Source of the DNA: Chloroflexota bacterium
Lineage (GTDB): Bacteria; Chloroflexota; Anaerolineae; Anaerolineales; Anaerolineaceae
DNA length: 64,000 nt
Reading direction: 5' to 3'
NCBI GenBank assembly: GCA_029561345.1
Contig: JAKQJC010000024.1
Span: 62,001 to 126,000, forward strand
Below the pieces are notes generated by a model. It was not told the DNA's origin. It ran no database searches and saw nothing but the letters and a program-made list of their open reading frames with translations. Positions 25,191 to 34,041 of the stretch are shown here, piece by piece. Every line of letters begins with the position of its first letter. Position 1 is the first letter of the stretch. The position numbers were made by a program, and so were the translations under genes.

Positions 25191-25745
25191 TCAGGCTGCT
25201 TCCACAACCCCCGAATCGCTTCCTTTGATGGCCGTCACCTGGGCCAGAAAATCCGGGTAGGATGGATAAACCTTCCACAGGTTTTCCGCCGGCAGCAGCC
25301 CATCCTCATCGCCCAAAGCGCTGACATCATCGTAATCAAAGCGGTACACGGCCCCGTCGCCGCTCATCTTCATTGCCAGCACCGTGTGCAGCGATTCGAT
25401 GTCGGCGCAAAGGATGAACAGCGCCGTATGCTTCCCGCCGTCTTCCACAAACAGGGTGGTGTATTCCGAGGTGCCTTCCGTATCCCAGATCCAGTGCAGC
25501 CATTTTTCCCCGCCCGCCAGCCTCACCCAGCGCAGTTCGCCGGGCATAAAACCTTCCAAAAATGCAGCCGTTGGCTGCACGGCTTCCGGCAGGCGGCTCT
25601 CATTATCGCTGTTCAGCGTGAACCAGGTCAGCCCCGGAAAATGTTCCACAAAAGCCGCCAGCCTGCCCTTCGCGGCCTCATCCAGCCCTGAAGCGGCCAG
25701 GTTTTGCAGCACTTCAGATGATTGCAGCTTCTTGATGGTTGCCAT
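25191..25745 (-). CDS. Hypothetical protein (184 aa)
   Basis: I do not recognise a family. The product is soluble and acidic, with aromatic-rich strands in the middle (RWVRLAGGEKWLHWIWD, SEYTTLFVEDGGKHTALFIL) and no signal peptide or membrane segment. The overall mix of short strands with Trp pairs recalls SMI1/KNR4 (SUKH)-like folds, but this is only a resemblance. AAGGAAAGG precedes the ATG. It lies between a lipoprotein gene and azlC on the same strand and is probably co-transcribed with them. Confidence 0.75.
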   Translation of the reverse strand: MATIKKLQSSEVLQNLAASGLDEAAKGRLAAFVEHFPGLTWFTLNSDNESRLPEAVQPTAAFLEGFMPGELRWVRLAGGEKWLHWIWDTEGTSEYTTLFVEDGGKHTALFILCADIESLHTVLAMKMSGDGAVYRFDYDDVSALGDEDGLLPAENLWKVYPSYPDFLAQVTAIKGSDSGVVEAA

Positions 25746-25784
25746 ATTCTGTGCCTTTCCTTTCAGCTAAAAATGCTGAGGCCT

Positions 25785-26555
25785 TCATTTATCGAAGGCC
25801 TCATATATTTTAAGCTCAGAAAAATTGACCGTCAGGGCGGTTTCGCCCATCGAGCGGGCATACAGCCCCAAGCTGCCCGAACTCAGACGGTCATCCACCG
25901 CGCTGAACAGCAGCGTGTCGTTCAAATACAGGCGCACATCCTTGCCCACCGCCCAGATGCCCAGTTTGACGCCGTCAGGGCTGGCAGCCAGCTGCGGCGA
26001 ATTGATCCAATCCTGCAGCAGGCTTGAAGCGCCGTTCACAAAACGCTCCAGGCGGGCCGAACCGGCGCAGGTCAGCATCAGGCGGTCGTAGGTGTTCTCC
26101 GACTGCACCCTGAACAGCACCCCAAACTGGTCGCTTCCCTGGCAGAGGGTGGGGTTGACGACCATTTCAAGGTATATATCCTCGAAGCTGTCTTTGCTGC
26201 GGAAGCTGATGAGATTGGCACGCGGGCTGGAAAGGGCGAAGGTCAGTTCGTCCCGGCCGTAACCCACCGTCCCTTCTTTGATGGAAAAGACCTGCCAGTT
26301 ACCTGGCGGGCTGAATTTCTCCTCCAGCAGCAGCCGCCCTGGTTCGGGGGGCGGCAGTGGGGTGGCCGTGGGCACCGGCCGCAGGGTGGCCGTGGGTTTG
26401 GCCGGCGGGGCGGTGGGGAACCACACCACCGTGGATGTGGCGGTGGCAGTGGGCGCCTCAGGGGTGGCGGTGGCAGCCGCTCCAAACCCGCCAGCCTGGC
26501 AGGCCGCGACGGCAAATGCCAGGCACAGCAGGAGCAGAGCGCGTGTTTGTTTCAT
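25785..26555 (-). CDS. Lipoprotein with Thr/Pro linker and laminin-G/concanavalin-like domain
   Basis: The 256-residue protein starts with a lipoprotein signal peptide (lipobox AVAAC, Cys 19). A low-complexity Ala/Thr/Pro linker with TATP repeats follows (about 25-75), then a beta-sandwich-like domain (about 78-250). The domain, with EEKFSPPGNWQVF, RFVNGASSLLQDW and LYLNDTLLFSAV, resembles DUF1080/LamG folds that bind or cleave glycans. It is likely tethered to the outside of the cytoplasmic membrane. The gene begins four bases after purA but has no evident link to purine synthesis. Confidence 0.8.
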   Translation of the reverse strand: MKQTRALLLLCLAFAVAACQAGGFGAAATATPEAPTATATSTVVWFPTAPPAKPTATLRPVPTATPLPPPEPGRLLLEEKFSPPGNWQVFSIKEGTVGYGRDELTFALSSPRANLISFRSKDSFEDIYLEMVVNPTLCQGSDQFGVLFRVQSENTYDRLMLTCAGSARLERFVNGASSLLQDWINSPQLAASPDGVKLGIWAVGKDVRLYLNDTLLFSAVDDRLSSGSLGLYARSMGETALTVNFSELKIYEAFDK

Positions 26556-26559
26556 CGTT

Positions 26560-27852
26560 TCAGTTGAGCTGGATCACCTGGCTGCGCTCAGGCCCCACCG
26601 AAACCAGGCTCACCGGCACGCCAGTCAGCTCTTCAATACGGCGCAGGTAAGCGCGCGCCTCAGCCGGAAGCTGGGCTGCGCTGCGCAGGCCGGTCAAATC
26701 GGCCTGCCAGCCCGGCAGGTCTTCATAAACCGGGGTGTATGGCGAAAGATCAGCCGGGCCCAGGGGCAGTTCATGGAAGGTTTCGCTGCCTGCCCGGTAT
26801 GCGCTGCAAATGCGCACGCTGGGAAGCCCCGAAAGCACATCCATTTTGGTGATCACCAGTTCCGTCAGGCCGTTCACGCGCGCAGCATAGCGCAGCAGCA
26901 CGGTATCCAGCCAGCCCACGCGGCGCGGGCGGCCGGTGGTGGTGCCAAATTCATCCCAGGGGTTGGCGCCGGTGCCGCGCAGGCGCACGGCATCCTCGTC
27001 GAACACTTCGGTCGGGAAGGGTCCCGAACCCACGCGCGTCTGGAAAGATTTGGTGGCGCCGATCACCCGCCCGATGGGGCTGATGCCCAGCCCCAGTCCC
27101 GAAAGCACACCCGCGGCCGTGGTCGGCGAGCTGGTGACGTAAGGATAGGTGCCGTGGTCAATATCCAGCAGCGTGCCCTGGGCGCCCTCGGCCAGAATGC
27201 TCCGCCCCTGTTTGAGCGCCTGGGCCAAAAACTGGGCGGTGTCGCTGATATATGGCGCAATCTTTTCAGCGCAGACGCGATATTCCTCAGCCACCTGGTT
27301 CGCATCCAGCGGTTCAGCCCCATAAAGCTTCTGCAAAATCAGGTTGGTGTCGTTGATGTGAGCCGCCATCTTCTCGGCAAAGCTTTTGGGATCCAGCATA
27401 TCCGCCATGCGCAGGCCGCGGCGCGACGCCTTATCGGTGTAGGCCGGGCCAATGCCGCGCCCGGTGGTGCCGATCTGGCCCTGGCCGCGGCTCTTTTCCT
27501 GGGCCTGGTCCAGCGCGCGGTGCGCCGGGGTGATCAGGTGGGCGGCATAGGAAATTTGCAGGCGGCCGGGTGAAAGCGTCACGCCGTTTTCAGCCAGCAT
27601 ATCCAGCTCTTTCAGCAGGGTCAGGGGGTTGATAACCATGCCGTTGCCCATGATGCCCACCGGCCGGGGATGGATGATGCCAGAGGGGATGAGGTGCAGC
27701 TTGAAGGTCTGCCCGGCCACATTGACCGTATGCCCGGCGTTATCGCCGCCGTTAAAGCGCGCCACCACGTCGGCCTGCGCCGAAAGCAAATCCACAATGC
27801 GCCCCTTGCCTTCATCGCCCCACTGGGCGCCGACAATAATATCCAGTGCCAT
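26560..27852 (-). CDS. purA: Adenylosuccinate synthetase
   Basis: PurA makes adenylosuccinate from IMP, aspartate and GTP, the first step from IMP to AMP. The 430-residue protein is full length. It carries GAQWGDEGKGRIVDLLS at the N-terminus (catalytic Asp in GDEGKG), FNGGDNAGHTV, GTTGRGIGPAYTDKASRRG, EGAQGTLLDIDHGTYPYVTSS and the C-terminal GPERSQVIQL. GAAAGGAGC lies upstream of the ATG. Confidence 0.98.
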   Translation of the reverse strand: MALDIIVGAQWGDEGKGRIVDLLSAQADVVARFNGGDNAGHTVNVAGQTFKLHLIPSGIIHPRPVGIMGNGMVINPLTLLKELDMLAENGVTLSPGRLQISYAAHLITPAHRALDQAQEKSRGQGQIGTTGRGIGPAYTDKASRRGLRMADMLDPKSFAEKMAAHINDTNLILQKLYGAEPLDANQVAEEYRVCAEKIAPYISDTAQFLAQALKQGRSILAEGAQGTLLDIDHGTYPYVTSSPTTAAGVLSGLGLGISPIGRVIGATKSFQTRVGSGPFPTEVFDEDAVRLRGTGANPWDEFGTTTGRPRRVGWLDTVLLRYAARVNGLTELVITKMDVLSGLPSVRICSAYRAGSETFHELPLGPADLSPYTPVYEDLPGWQADLTGLRSAAQLPAEARAYLRRIEELTGVPVSLVSVGPERSQVIQLN

Positions 27853-27902
27853 GCTGTGCTCCTTTCCGCGCTTCAGCAGCGCGGTTAATAATCATAAAAA
27901 AA

Positions 27903-28874
27903 TCAGCCTACCCAGTTGACCGGCCAGGGCAGCGGGCGGCCCTGCAGGCCGGCCTCAAGGTTCTCCACCGCCATCATGGCGATGCGGCTGCGCGTCTCTG
28001 TGCTGGCCGAGGCGATATGCGGCGCAATGGTGATGTTGGGCAGGGTCAGCAATTTGTGATCCGCCGGCAGCGGTTCCGGGTCAGTCACATCCAGGGCGGC
28101 ATGGGCAATTCTACCGGCCTTCAATGCATTGTAGAGGGCCTCGGTCTGCACCACTCCGCCGCGCGCCGTGTTGACCAGCACAGCATTGGGCTTCATTAAA
28201 TTAAATTCACGTTCGCCAATCAGCCCGCGCGACTGCGCCGTCAGGTTCAAATGCAGGCTGATGAAATCCGATTCCGCCAGCAGTTCGTCCAGCGGGCGGT
28301 ATTCAATGCCCAGTTCGGCTTCATATTCCGGATGACGCTGGCGGTTGTGGTACAGCAGGCGCATGTTAAACCCGCGCGCGCGCCGCGCCACAGCGGCGCC
28401 AATGCGCCCCAGGCCCACAATGCCCAGGGTGGCGCCGTAAATATCCTGGCCAAGCAGCAGCTGCAGGCCCCAGGTTTTCCAATGCCCGCCGCGCACATAG
28501 TCCATACCTTCCACAATGCGCCGCGCCCCGGCCATCAGCAGGGCAAAGGCAAAATCGGCGGTGGTTTCGGTCAGGGCGCCGGGGGTGTTGCCCACCGGAA
28601 TCCCGCGCGCTGTGGCGGCCGCCACGTCAATATTATCATACCCCACCGCGCACTGGCTGATCACCTTCAATCCAGGGGCAGCGTCCATCAATGCCGCATC
28701 CACCCGGTCGGTCAGCAGGCACAGCAGGCCGGCTTTACCCGGCAGGCGGGCGCGCATCTCCTCATACGGCGCGGCCAGTTCATCAGAATCCCAAATTTCA
28801 GGCTGGCAGAATTCTTGCAGCCTCTTCATTGCGGCGGCAGGCAGCCGGCGTGTGATATAAACTTCGGGCTTCAT
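27903..28874 (-). CDS. D-isomer 2-hydroxyacid dehydrogenase (glyoxylate/hydroxypyruvate reductase-like)
   Basis: The 323-residue enzyme has an NAD(P)-binding domain with [17 protein letters not shown] at about 150, the [14 protein letters not shown] loop, and the catalytic set Arg (VNTARGG), Glu ([11 protein letters not shown]) and His (IAPHIASA). The N-terminal [10 protein letters not shown] start resembles archaeal GyaR glyoxylate reductases. The ATG at 28874 has AAGGAGG upstream. It likely reduces glyoxylate or hydroxypyruvate; other 2-oxoacids are possible. Confidence 0.9.
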   Translation of the reverse strand: MKPEVYITRRLPAAAMKRLQEFCQPEIWDSDELAAPYEEMRARLPGKAGLLCLLTDRVDAALMDAAPGLKVISQCAVGYDNIDVAAATARGIPVGNTPGALTETTADFAFALLMAGARRIVEGMDYVRGGHWKTWGLQLLLGQDIYGATLGIVGLGRIGAAVARRARGFNMRLLYHNRQRHPEYEAELGIEYRPLDELLAESDFISLHLNLTAQSRGLIGEREFNLMKPNAVLVNTARGGVVQTEALYNALKAGRIAHAALDVTDPEPLPADHKLLTLPNITIAPHIASASTETRSRIAMMAVENLEAGLQGRPLPWPVNWVG

Positions 28875-29192
28875 CAAGCCTCCTTGTCCATTTTGATCAT
28901 CCTTTCCCGGTTGGAAAGGACCAATGCCTTCTTGATTATAACATGGTGTATTATTTACAGTTTATTTACAGAAAATTATTGGCAGTTTTAAGCTGCCGCC
29001 GATTATGCTATAATCAGGCTGTGTTAAAATCAATCTCTCTCGTTATAACTCCCCAAAAAATCAGAGATTGTCAGCCAAAATAATAATATTTTGCGCTGCG
29101 GCAGACGGGAATTGCGTAAAAATCAGGATCGCCGCCAACGCAGGCCCAAAAAGCACCATTAAAAATATCTGAACCAAACGGGCAAGAGGACC
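28875..29192. other. Divergent intergenic region (318 bases) with candidate promoter of the hybrid kinase
   Basis: No gene is seen. A TATAAT at 29009-29014 could be the -10 of the downstream kinase, but no good -35 is present (TTTTAA at 28986-28991, 17-base spacing). GGCAG and CTGCC repeats (28981-28985, 28993-28997) form a small hairpin at that -35. CAATCTCT (29031-29038) and its complement (29063-29070) form an 8-bp inverted repeat in the putative leader. Confidence 0.4.
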
Positions 29193-32100
29193 ATGAATAA
29201 TAAACAAGATACCTCAACCACTCTCAATCAGGTCGTCAGTGAACAGCGCGAAGATCTGCTCTCGCGCGTCACCCTGGCATGCGCCATCGGCTGCGGGTTA
29301 GCCGGCATTGTCACCTTCCTTGGTGGAACGGGTAACCTGGCCTGGGTCTTTTACCTGGCCGGCGCCTTTCTCACCTTTTTGCTCTGGCAAAATAAAAGCG
29401 CGCCTTTTAAGTTCCGCGCTGGCGCCTTGCTGGCCATCCAGCTCGCCGGCGGCATTCTTGCCGTTTGGGGTTTTGGCATCACCGCCTCTTCGGTCGGTTT
29501 CCTGATGCTGTTTTCCGTGCTGACCGCGCAGCTTTTCGGCACCGCCCCCGGTTTCTGGGCCATGGGCATTTCCGCGCTGATCTGGATCGGTTTTGGCGTC
29601 ATGTTCCAGTTCAAGGTTCTGCCAAACCCCGCGGTTTTCAGCTCTTCCGAACTGACCAACTGGATCATCGCCGCCGTCCACCTTTTCACCGCGGCCTTTT
29701 CCCTCAGCCAGAGCCAGCAAATTTTGGGTGAAATTCAGGACTATGTGAGCATGGTATCGCGCCAAAAACGCGATATGCAGGACGCCCAGGCTGAGCTGAC
29801 CAAGCAAACCAAAGCCCTCGATTACGAACGCTACACCCTCCACACCCTGCTTGATACCGTCTCTGACCGCATTTTTTTCAAGGACCGCACCGGCCGCTAT
29901 ATCCGCATCAGCAAGGCCGTGGCCACGCAGTACGGTGTGCCGCCGATCAATGTCATCGGGCATTCTGATGAAGATTTCTTCGCCCCTGAAACCGTGCAGA
30001 TGATCAAGGCGAAGGAACAGCAGATCATGAACACCGGCCAGCCCTGTCTCGACGAGGTTGAAGAAGAAATCTGGAAAGACGGCCGCCCGGTGTCATGGTC
30101 CATCACCAACCGCATGGTCTTGCGCGACCAGGAAGGTGAAATCATCGGCTGGTTCGGCACCGCCCGCAACATCACCGACATCAAGATCGCCCAGGCCGCC
30201 GCCGAAGGCGCCATGCACGCCAAGAGCGCCTTCCTGGCCAACATGAGCCATGAAATTCGCACCCCCATGAATGCCATTGTCGGCATGACCGACCTGCTGC
30301 TCGACACCCCCCTCAACCTGCAGCAGCGCGATTTCGTTGAAACCATTAAAAACTCCGGCGATGCCCTGCTGACCATCATCAACGACATCCTCGACTACTC
30401 CAAGATCGAAGCCGGGCGCGTTGAACTGGATATCCACCAGGTGAATATCCGCGAACTGATTGAGGCCTGTCTGGACGTGGTGGCTGCCAAAGCCGCTGAA
30501 AAAGGCCTTGATCTGGTGTGCGTCATCGACCCCTCTACCCCCATCGGCTTCGCTACCGATTCCACCCGCATCCGCCAGATCCTCATCAACATGCTCAGCA
30601 ACGCCATCAAGTTCACCGAGCATGGCGAAGTTTCTGTCACCTTCCAGGCCACCCTGCTGGAAGGCTCTGACAACCATTACAACATTCACTTCATGGTCAA
30701 CGACACCGGCATCGGCATTCCCAAGGAACGCATGGACCGCCTGTTCAAGTCGTTCAGCCAGGTGGATGCCTCCACCACCCGCCGCTTCGGCGGCACCGGC
30801 CTCGGCCTGGTCATCAGCAAGCGTCTGGCCGAGCTGATGGGCGGCACCATCTGGGTGGAAAGCGAAGTGGGCAAAGGTTCCACCTTCCATGTCACCGCCA
30901 AAGCCGAAAAGATTGAACTGCCCCAGGCCGATTACCTGCGCGGCGCTCAGCCAAAGCTCTCGGGCCGGCGCATCCTGGTGGTGGACGACAACCCCACCAA
31001 CCGCAAGATCCTCACCCTGCAAACCCAGTCCTGGGATATGCAGGCGGTCAATGCAGCTTCAGCCAAGGAAGCCCTTGAACTGATCCGCCGCGGCGAACGC
31101 TTCGACCTGGCCATTCTGGATATGCAGATGCCCGAAATGGACGGCCTGATGCTGGCAGACGAAATCCACAAGATGCCGCAAACCCGCACCCTGCCGCTGA
31201 TCATGCTCACCTCCATCGGCTGGAGCAAATCGGATCCGCGCCTCAAAGAATTTGCCGCCTACTTTAACAAACCCATCAAGGCCTCCATGCTCTATAACAG
31301 CCTGATGGAAGTGCTGGCCGGCGAACAGGCCACCCAGACCCGCCGCGCCAAATCCGAAATTTCCACCCAGCTCGATCCGCACATGGCCGAGAAATGGCCG
31401 CTGGATATCCTGCTGGCTGAAGATAACCCCACCAACCAGAAACTGGCCCTCATCCTCCTCAGCCGCCTGGGTTACAAGGCTGCCGTGGCCAACAACGGCC
31501 AGGAAGCGGTTGAACTGCTGAAGATGAAGCATTACGATTGCGTGCTGATGGATGTGCAGATGCCCGAAATGGACGGCCTGGAAGCCACTCACGCCATTCG
31601 CGAAACCTTCCCTGCCGATCAGCAGCCCTACATTGTGGCCATGACCGCCAACGCCATGCAGGGCGACCGCGAAATGTGCCTCAGCGCCGGCATGAACAAC
31701 TACATCAGCAAACCCATCGACGTCAAAGAGCTGGTGGCCCGCCTCTATGAAGCGCCATCACCCAAAGGCTCTGCGCTGGCCGCTGTTTCAGCCGCCCCTG
31801 AGCCCGCCGCGCCGGCGGTGGAAGTGCCGCGGCCCTCTGCCGCTGACATCATTACCTCCGTTCCTGAAAAACCGGCCGCCATGCCGCCTGCCCGGCCCGC
31901 TGTGGTTCCGCCTGCCCGGCCGGTCATGCCGCAAGGCGCCCCCGTGCCTGTGCTGAAACCTGTCATCCCACAGACTGCGCCCATGCCCAACCTGCGGCCA
32001 GCTGTTCCCCAGGCTGCCCCTGCTGCCCCGGCCCTCAAACCAGCCGCTCCCCAGCCTCAGCCAGCACTCAGACCGGTCATCCCGCAAACCACCCCCACCG

Positions 32101-32789
32101 CGCCCGCAGTGAGACCGCCCGTGCCCCAGGTGCAAATCCCTGGCCTCAAACCGGTCATTCCGCAGGCTGCGCCTGCCCCGACTCTCAAGCCCGTGCCCGT
32201 CCAGCCTGTGCAGGTGCCGGCTCTCAAGCCGGTCATGCCCCAGGGCCAGCCTGTTCCGGCCGTCAAACCTCTGCCCGTCACCGGCCCGCTGCAGCCCATT
32301 GCCATTCCACAGGTGCGCACCGGCCCGCTGGGCAAGCCCCAGGATGTGCCCAAACCGGTCATTCAGACCGGCCCGCTGGGCCAGACCGGACCCCTCGGTC
32401 AGGCTGGACAGGTGGCTGTGGCCGTTCCGGTTGAACAGACCACCCAGCTCGATCCGGCGCCCATCCGCATGCTGCGCGAAGCCTTTGGCGGCGAATCGGA
32501 CGATGTGTTGAAAACCCTGCTGGCCGAATTTTTCTCCAACGCCCCCAAGCTCATCCGCAGCCTGCGCCCCTCGCTGGAACAGGGCAATATGACCGAACTG
32601 AACCGCACGGCCCACACCCTCAAATCCAACGGTGCGACCTTTGGCGCCACCGCCTTCTCGAACCTCTCGCGGGACCTGGAATATATGACCAAAGAAGGCC
32701 GCACAGACGGCGCCGAACACCTGATCGAGCAGATCGAACAGGAATACACCCGCACCAAGGCTGCCCTCGAAGCCCTGGTCAAAAAATAA
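29193..32789 (+). CDS. Hybrid sensor histidine kinase: TM-PAS-HisKA-HATPase-REC-REC-Pro-rich linker-Hpt
   Basis: The 1198-residue protein has an N-terminal membrane domain (about 30-185, six helices, no large extracellular loop) and a PAS domain (about 215-335). A HisKA domain carries His353 in MSHEIRTPMNAI, and the ATPase domain has NDTGIGIP and GGTGLGL. Two receiver domains follow (Asp643 in DMQMPEMDG and Asp787 in DVQMPEMDG). A Pro/Ala/Val-rich linker spans about 855-1085 with repeats of LKPVIPQ and TGPLG. An Hpt domain ends the protein (His1141 in RTAHTLKSNGA). All parts of a four-step phosphorelay are in one chain, and no separate response regulator gene is adjacent. AGAGGA precedes the ATG, and a strong terminator follows. 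Confidence 0.96.
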   Translation: MNNKQDTSTTLNQVVSEQREDLLSRVTLACAIGCGLAGIVTFLGGTGNLAWVFYLAGAFLTFLLWQNKSAPFKFRAGALLAIQLAGGILAVWGFGITASSVGFLMLFSVLTAQLFGTAPGFWAMGISALIWIGFGVMFQFKVLPNPAVFSSSELTNWIIAAVHLFTAAFSLSQSQQILGEIQDYVSMVSRQKRDMQDAQAELTKQTKALDYERYTLHTLLDTVSDRIFFKDRTGRYIRISKAVATQYGVPPINVIGHSDEDFFAPETVQMIKAKEQQIMNTGQPCLDEVEEEIWKDGRPVSWSITNRMVLRDQEGEIIGWFGTARNITDIKIAQAAAEGAMHAKSAFLANMSHEIRTPMNAIVGMTDLLLDTPLNLQQRDFVETIKNSGDALLTIINDILDYSKIEAGRVELDIHQVNIRELIEACLDVVAAKAAEKGLDLVCVIDPSTPIGFATDSTRIRQILINMLSNAIKFTEHGEVSVTFQATLLEGSDNHYNIHFMVNDTGIGIPKERMDRLFKSFSQVDASTTRRFGGTGLGLVISKRLAELMGGTIWVESEVGKGSTFHVTAKAEKIELPQADYLRGAQPKLSGRRILVVDDNPTNRKILTLQTQSWDMQAVNAASAKEALELIRRGERFDLAILDMQMPEMDGLMLADEIHKMPQTRTLPLIMLTSIGWSKSDPRLKEFAAYFNKPIKASMLYNSLMEVLAGEQATQTRRAKSEISTQLDPHMAEKWPLDILLAEDNPTNQKLALILLSRLGYKAAVANNGQEAVELLKMKHYDCVLMDVQMPEMDGLEATHAIRETFPADQQPYIVAMTANAMQGDREMCLSAGMNNYISKPIDVKELVARLYEAPSPKGSALAAVSAAPEPAAPAVEVPRPSAADIITSVPEKPAAMPPARPAVVPPARPVMPQGAPVPVLKPVIPQTAPMPNLRPAVPQAAPAAPALKPAAPQPQPALRPVIPQTTPTAPAVRPPVPQVQIPGLKPVIPQAAPAPTLKPVPVQPVQVPALKPVMPQGQPVPAVKPLPVTGPLQPIAIPQVRTGPLGKPQDVPKPVIQTGPLGQTGPLGQAGQVAVAVPVEQTTQLDPAPIRMLREAFGGESDDVLKTLLAEFFSNAPKLIRSLRPSLEQGNMTELNRTAHTLKSNGATFGATAFSNLSRDLEYMTKEGRTDGAEHLIEQIEQEYTRTKAALEALVKK

Positions 32790-32809
32790 CCCCCTGCTTC
32801 ACCCCCTCA

Positions 32810-32850
32810 CCCCCGCAAGTAGAAAGCCCGCTTGCGGGGGTTTCTTTTTC
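32810..32850 (+). terminator. Rho-independent terminator of the hybrid kinase gene
   Basis: Perfect 10-bp arms (CCCCCGCAAG at 32810-32819 and its complement at 32831-32840) are followed by TTTCTTTTT. Confidence 0.92.
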
Positions 32851-32910
32851 CATCTGCAATTTCACTTTTGGGGTTTATAATTGCGCCATTCCATCATCAG
32901 AAGGGGCAGC

Positions 32911-33525
32911 ATGAGCTCATCAACAGACCCATTAGAACATTTCATCCGCGCCGCAGCGCAAACAAAGAAAATTTCGCCAACCGAACCGGTCAGCCGCAAA
33001 CAGCGCTGGCGGGTTGGCGTGAGTTTGAGCCTGCTGTTAAGCCTGGCTTTCGCTGCGGGTTTCCACTGGACCATTTATTCCACCCATCTTCCCAAACCGG
33101 CCCTGTGGCCGCTTCCAGTGCTGCTGCTCAGCATCATCCTGATTTTGCTCTGCGGCGGTTTTTTAGGCTTTCTGATATCCCTGTTCGATAAAGCCATGTA
33201 CAGCGCCATTTTGGCAGCGGGTGTGGTCTCGGCCATACCACATTTGCTTCTTTTCCCTGCTTTTTTGTACATCTATGCCTGGTGTTTGGAATTTCTCAAA
33301 ATCACGCTGCCCGTATGGATCCTCTTTTTGTTCACCTACAGCGTCCTGACCATGCTGGGCCTGCCGGTGATGCTTCTGTTTCGCGGCATGATTGACGAAC
33401 AATGCGACCACCGCCATGAACCGCTGCTCTCGTTCAGGCGCCACCGTCTGACCCTGCTGGCCATTGCCGCGGCCGTTTTTCTGGGTCTCATCGCCTACCC
33501 TTCCGGTTTCTATAACGCCAAGTGA
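32911..33525 (+). CDS. Hypothetical four-helix membrane protein
   Basis: The family is not recognised. The ATG at 32911 (MSSSTDPLEHF), with AAGGGG upstream, is preferred over TTG 32881 and gives 204 residues. After a basic soluble N-terminus, four hydrophobic stretches lie at about 42-62, 72-100, 105-130 and 135-160, and a fifth near the C-terminus (LLAIAAAVFLGLIAYPSG). No catalytic motif is seen. It stands alone between two terminator-bounded units. Confidence 0.75.
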   Translation: MSSSTDPLEHFIRAAAQTKKISPTEPVSRKQRWRVGVSLSLLLSLAFAAGFHWTIYSTHLPKPALWPLPVLLLSIILILLCGGFLGFLISLFDKAMYSAILAAGVVSAIPHLLLFPAFLYIYAWCLEFLKITLPVWILFLFTYSVLTMLGLPVMLLFRGMIDEQCDHRHEPLLSFRRHRLTLLAIAAAVFLGLIAYPSGFYNAK

Positions 33526-33638
33526 GCAGCATATCTTTCAATACGCTGACAGGTCGTTTCACTGTCCCATCCGGCCGTTCAAAAACGTGATAGAATCATG
33601 CCATCGTTTCTTTTTTGCAGAATCAAGGAGATGTGATC

Positions 33639-33968
33639 ATGAACCCTGCAATGGTGACAACCGCTTTTGGTTTTGACGGCTACCGCGTGGTCAAATATAT
33701 GGGCGTGGTGCGCGGCATCACCGTGCGCTCGCGCAGCGTCATCGGCAACCTGGCCGGCAGCGTGCAAACCATTTTTGGCGGCAATATCAGCGTTTATACC
33801 GAATTGTGCGAACATGCCCGCGGCGAGGCTTTTGAACTGATGATGGCTCATGCCCAGCAGATTGGCGCCAATGCCATCATCGGCATGCACTACGATGCCA
33901 ACGAAGTGATGGAAGGCGTCACCGAGGTTCTGGCCTACGGCACCGCCGTGGTCATCGAAAAAGCCTGA
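33639..33968 (+). CDS. YbjQ/UPF0145 family protein
   Basis: The 109-residue protein matches the YbjQ family: GYRVVKYMGVVRGITVRSRS at the N-terminus, then a mid-region AQQIGANAIIGMHYD and a final TEVLAYGTAVVIE strand. Members form homopentamers in structural studies and are often labelled heavy-metal-binding, but the function is unproven. AAGGAG lies eight bases before ATG 33639, which is therefore preferred over an upstream in-frame codon. Confidence 0.92.
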   Translation: MNPAMVTTAFGFDGYRVVKYMGVVRGITVRSRSVIGNLAGSVQTIFGGNISVYTELCEHARGEAFELMMAHAQQIGANAIIGMHYDANEVMEGVTEVLAYGTAVVIEKA

Positions 33969-33989
33969 CCCTGACTGAAACCCCATTCA

Positions 33990-34016
33990 CCACATGCCCT
34001 CTTGCAGGGCATGTGG
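33990..34016 (+). terminator. Hairpin after the ybjQ-like gene
   Basis: Arms of 11 bp (33990-34000 and 34006-34016) enclose a five-base loop. The downstream tail (CTTAATTAA) has few Ts, so termination may be partial. It precedes the yyaL-like gene by 25 bases. Confidence 0.55.
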
Positions 34017-34041
34017 CTTAATTAACCGTAAGGATGTTCCC

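Noticed and set aside
25191-25745. Naming the 184-aa protein as a SUKH immunity protein
   Set aside because: Resemblance is limited to aromatic strand pairs; no toxin gene is adjacent.
30093-31022. A 309-codon minus-strand open frame
   Set aside because: It is opposite the kinase core, with composition typical of shadow frames.
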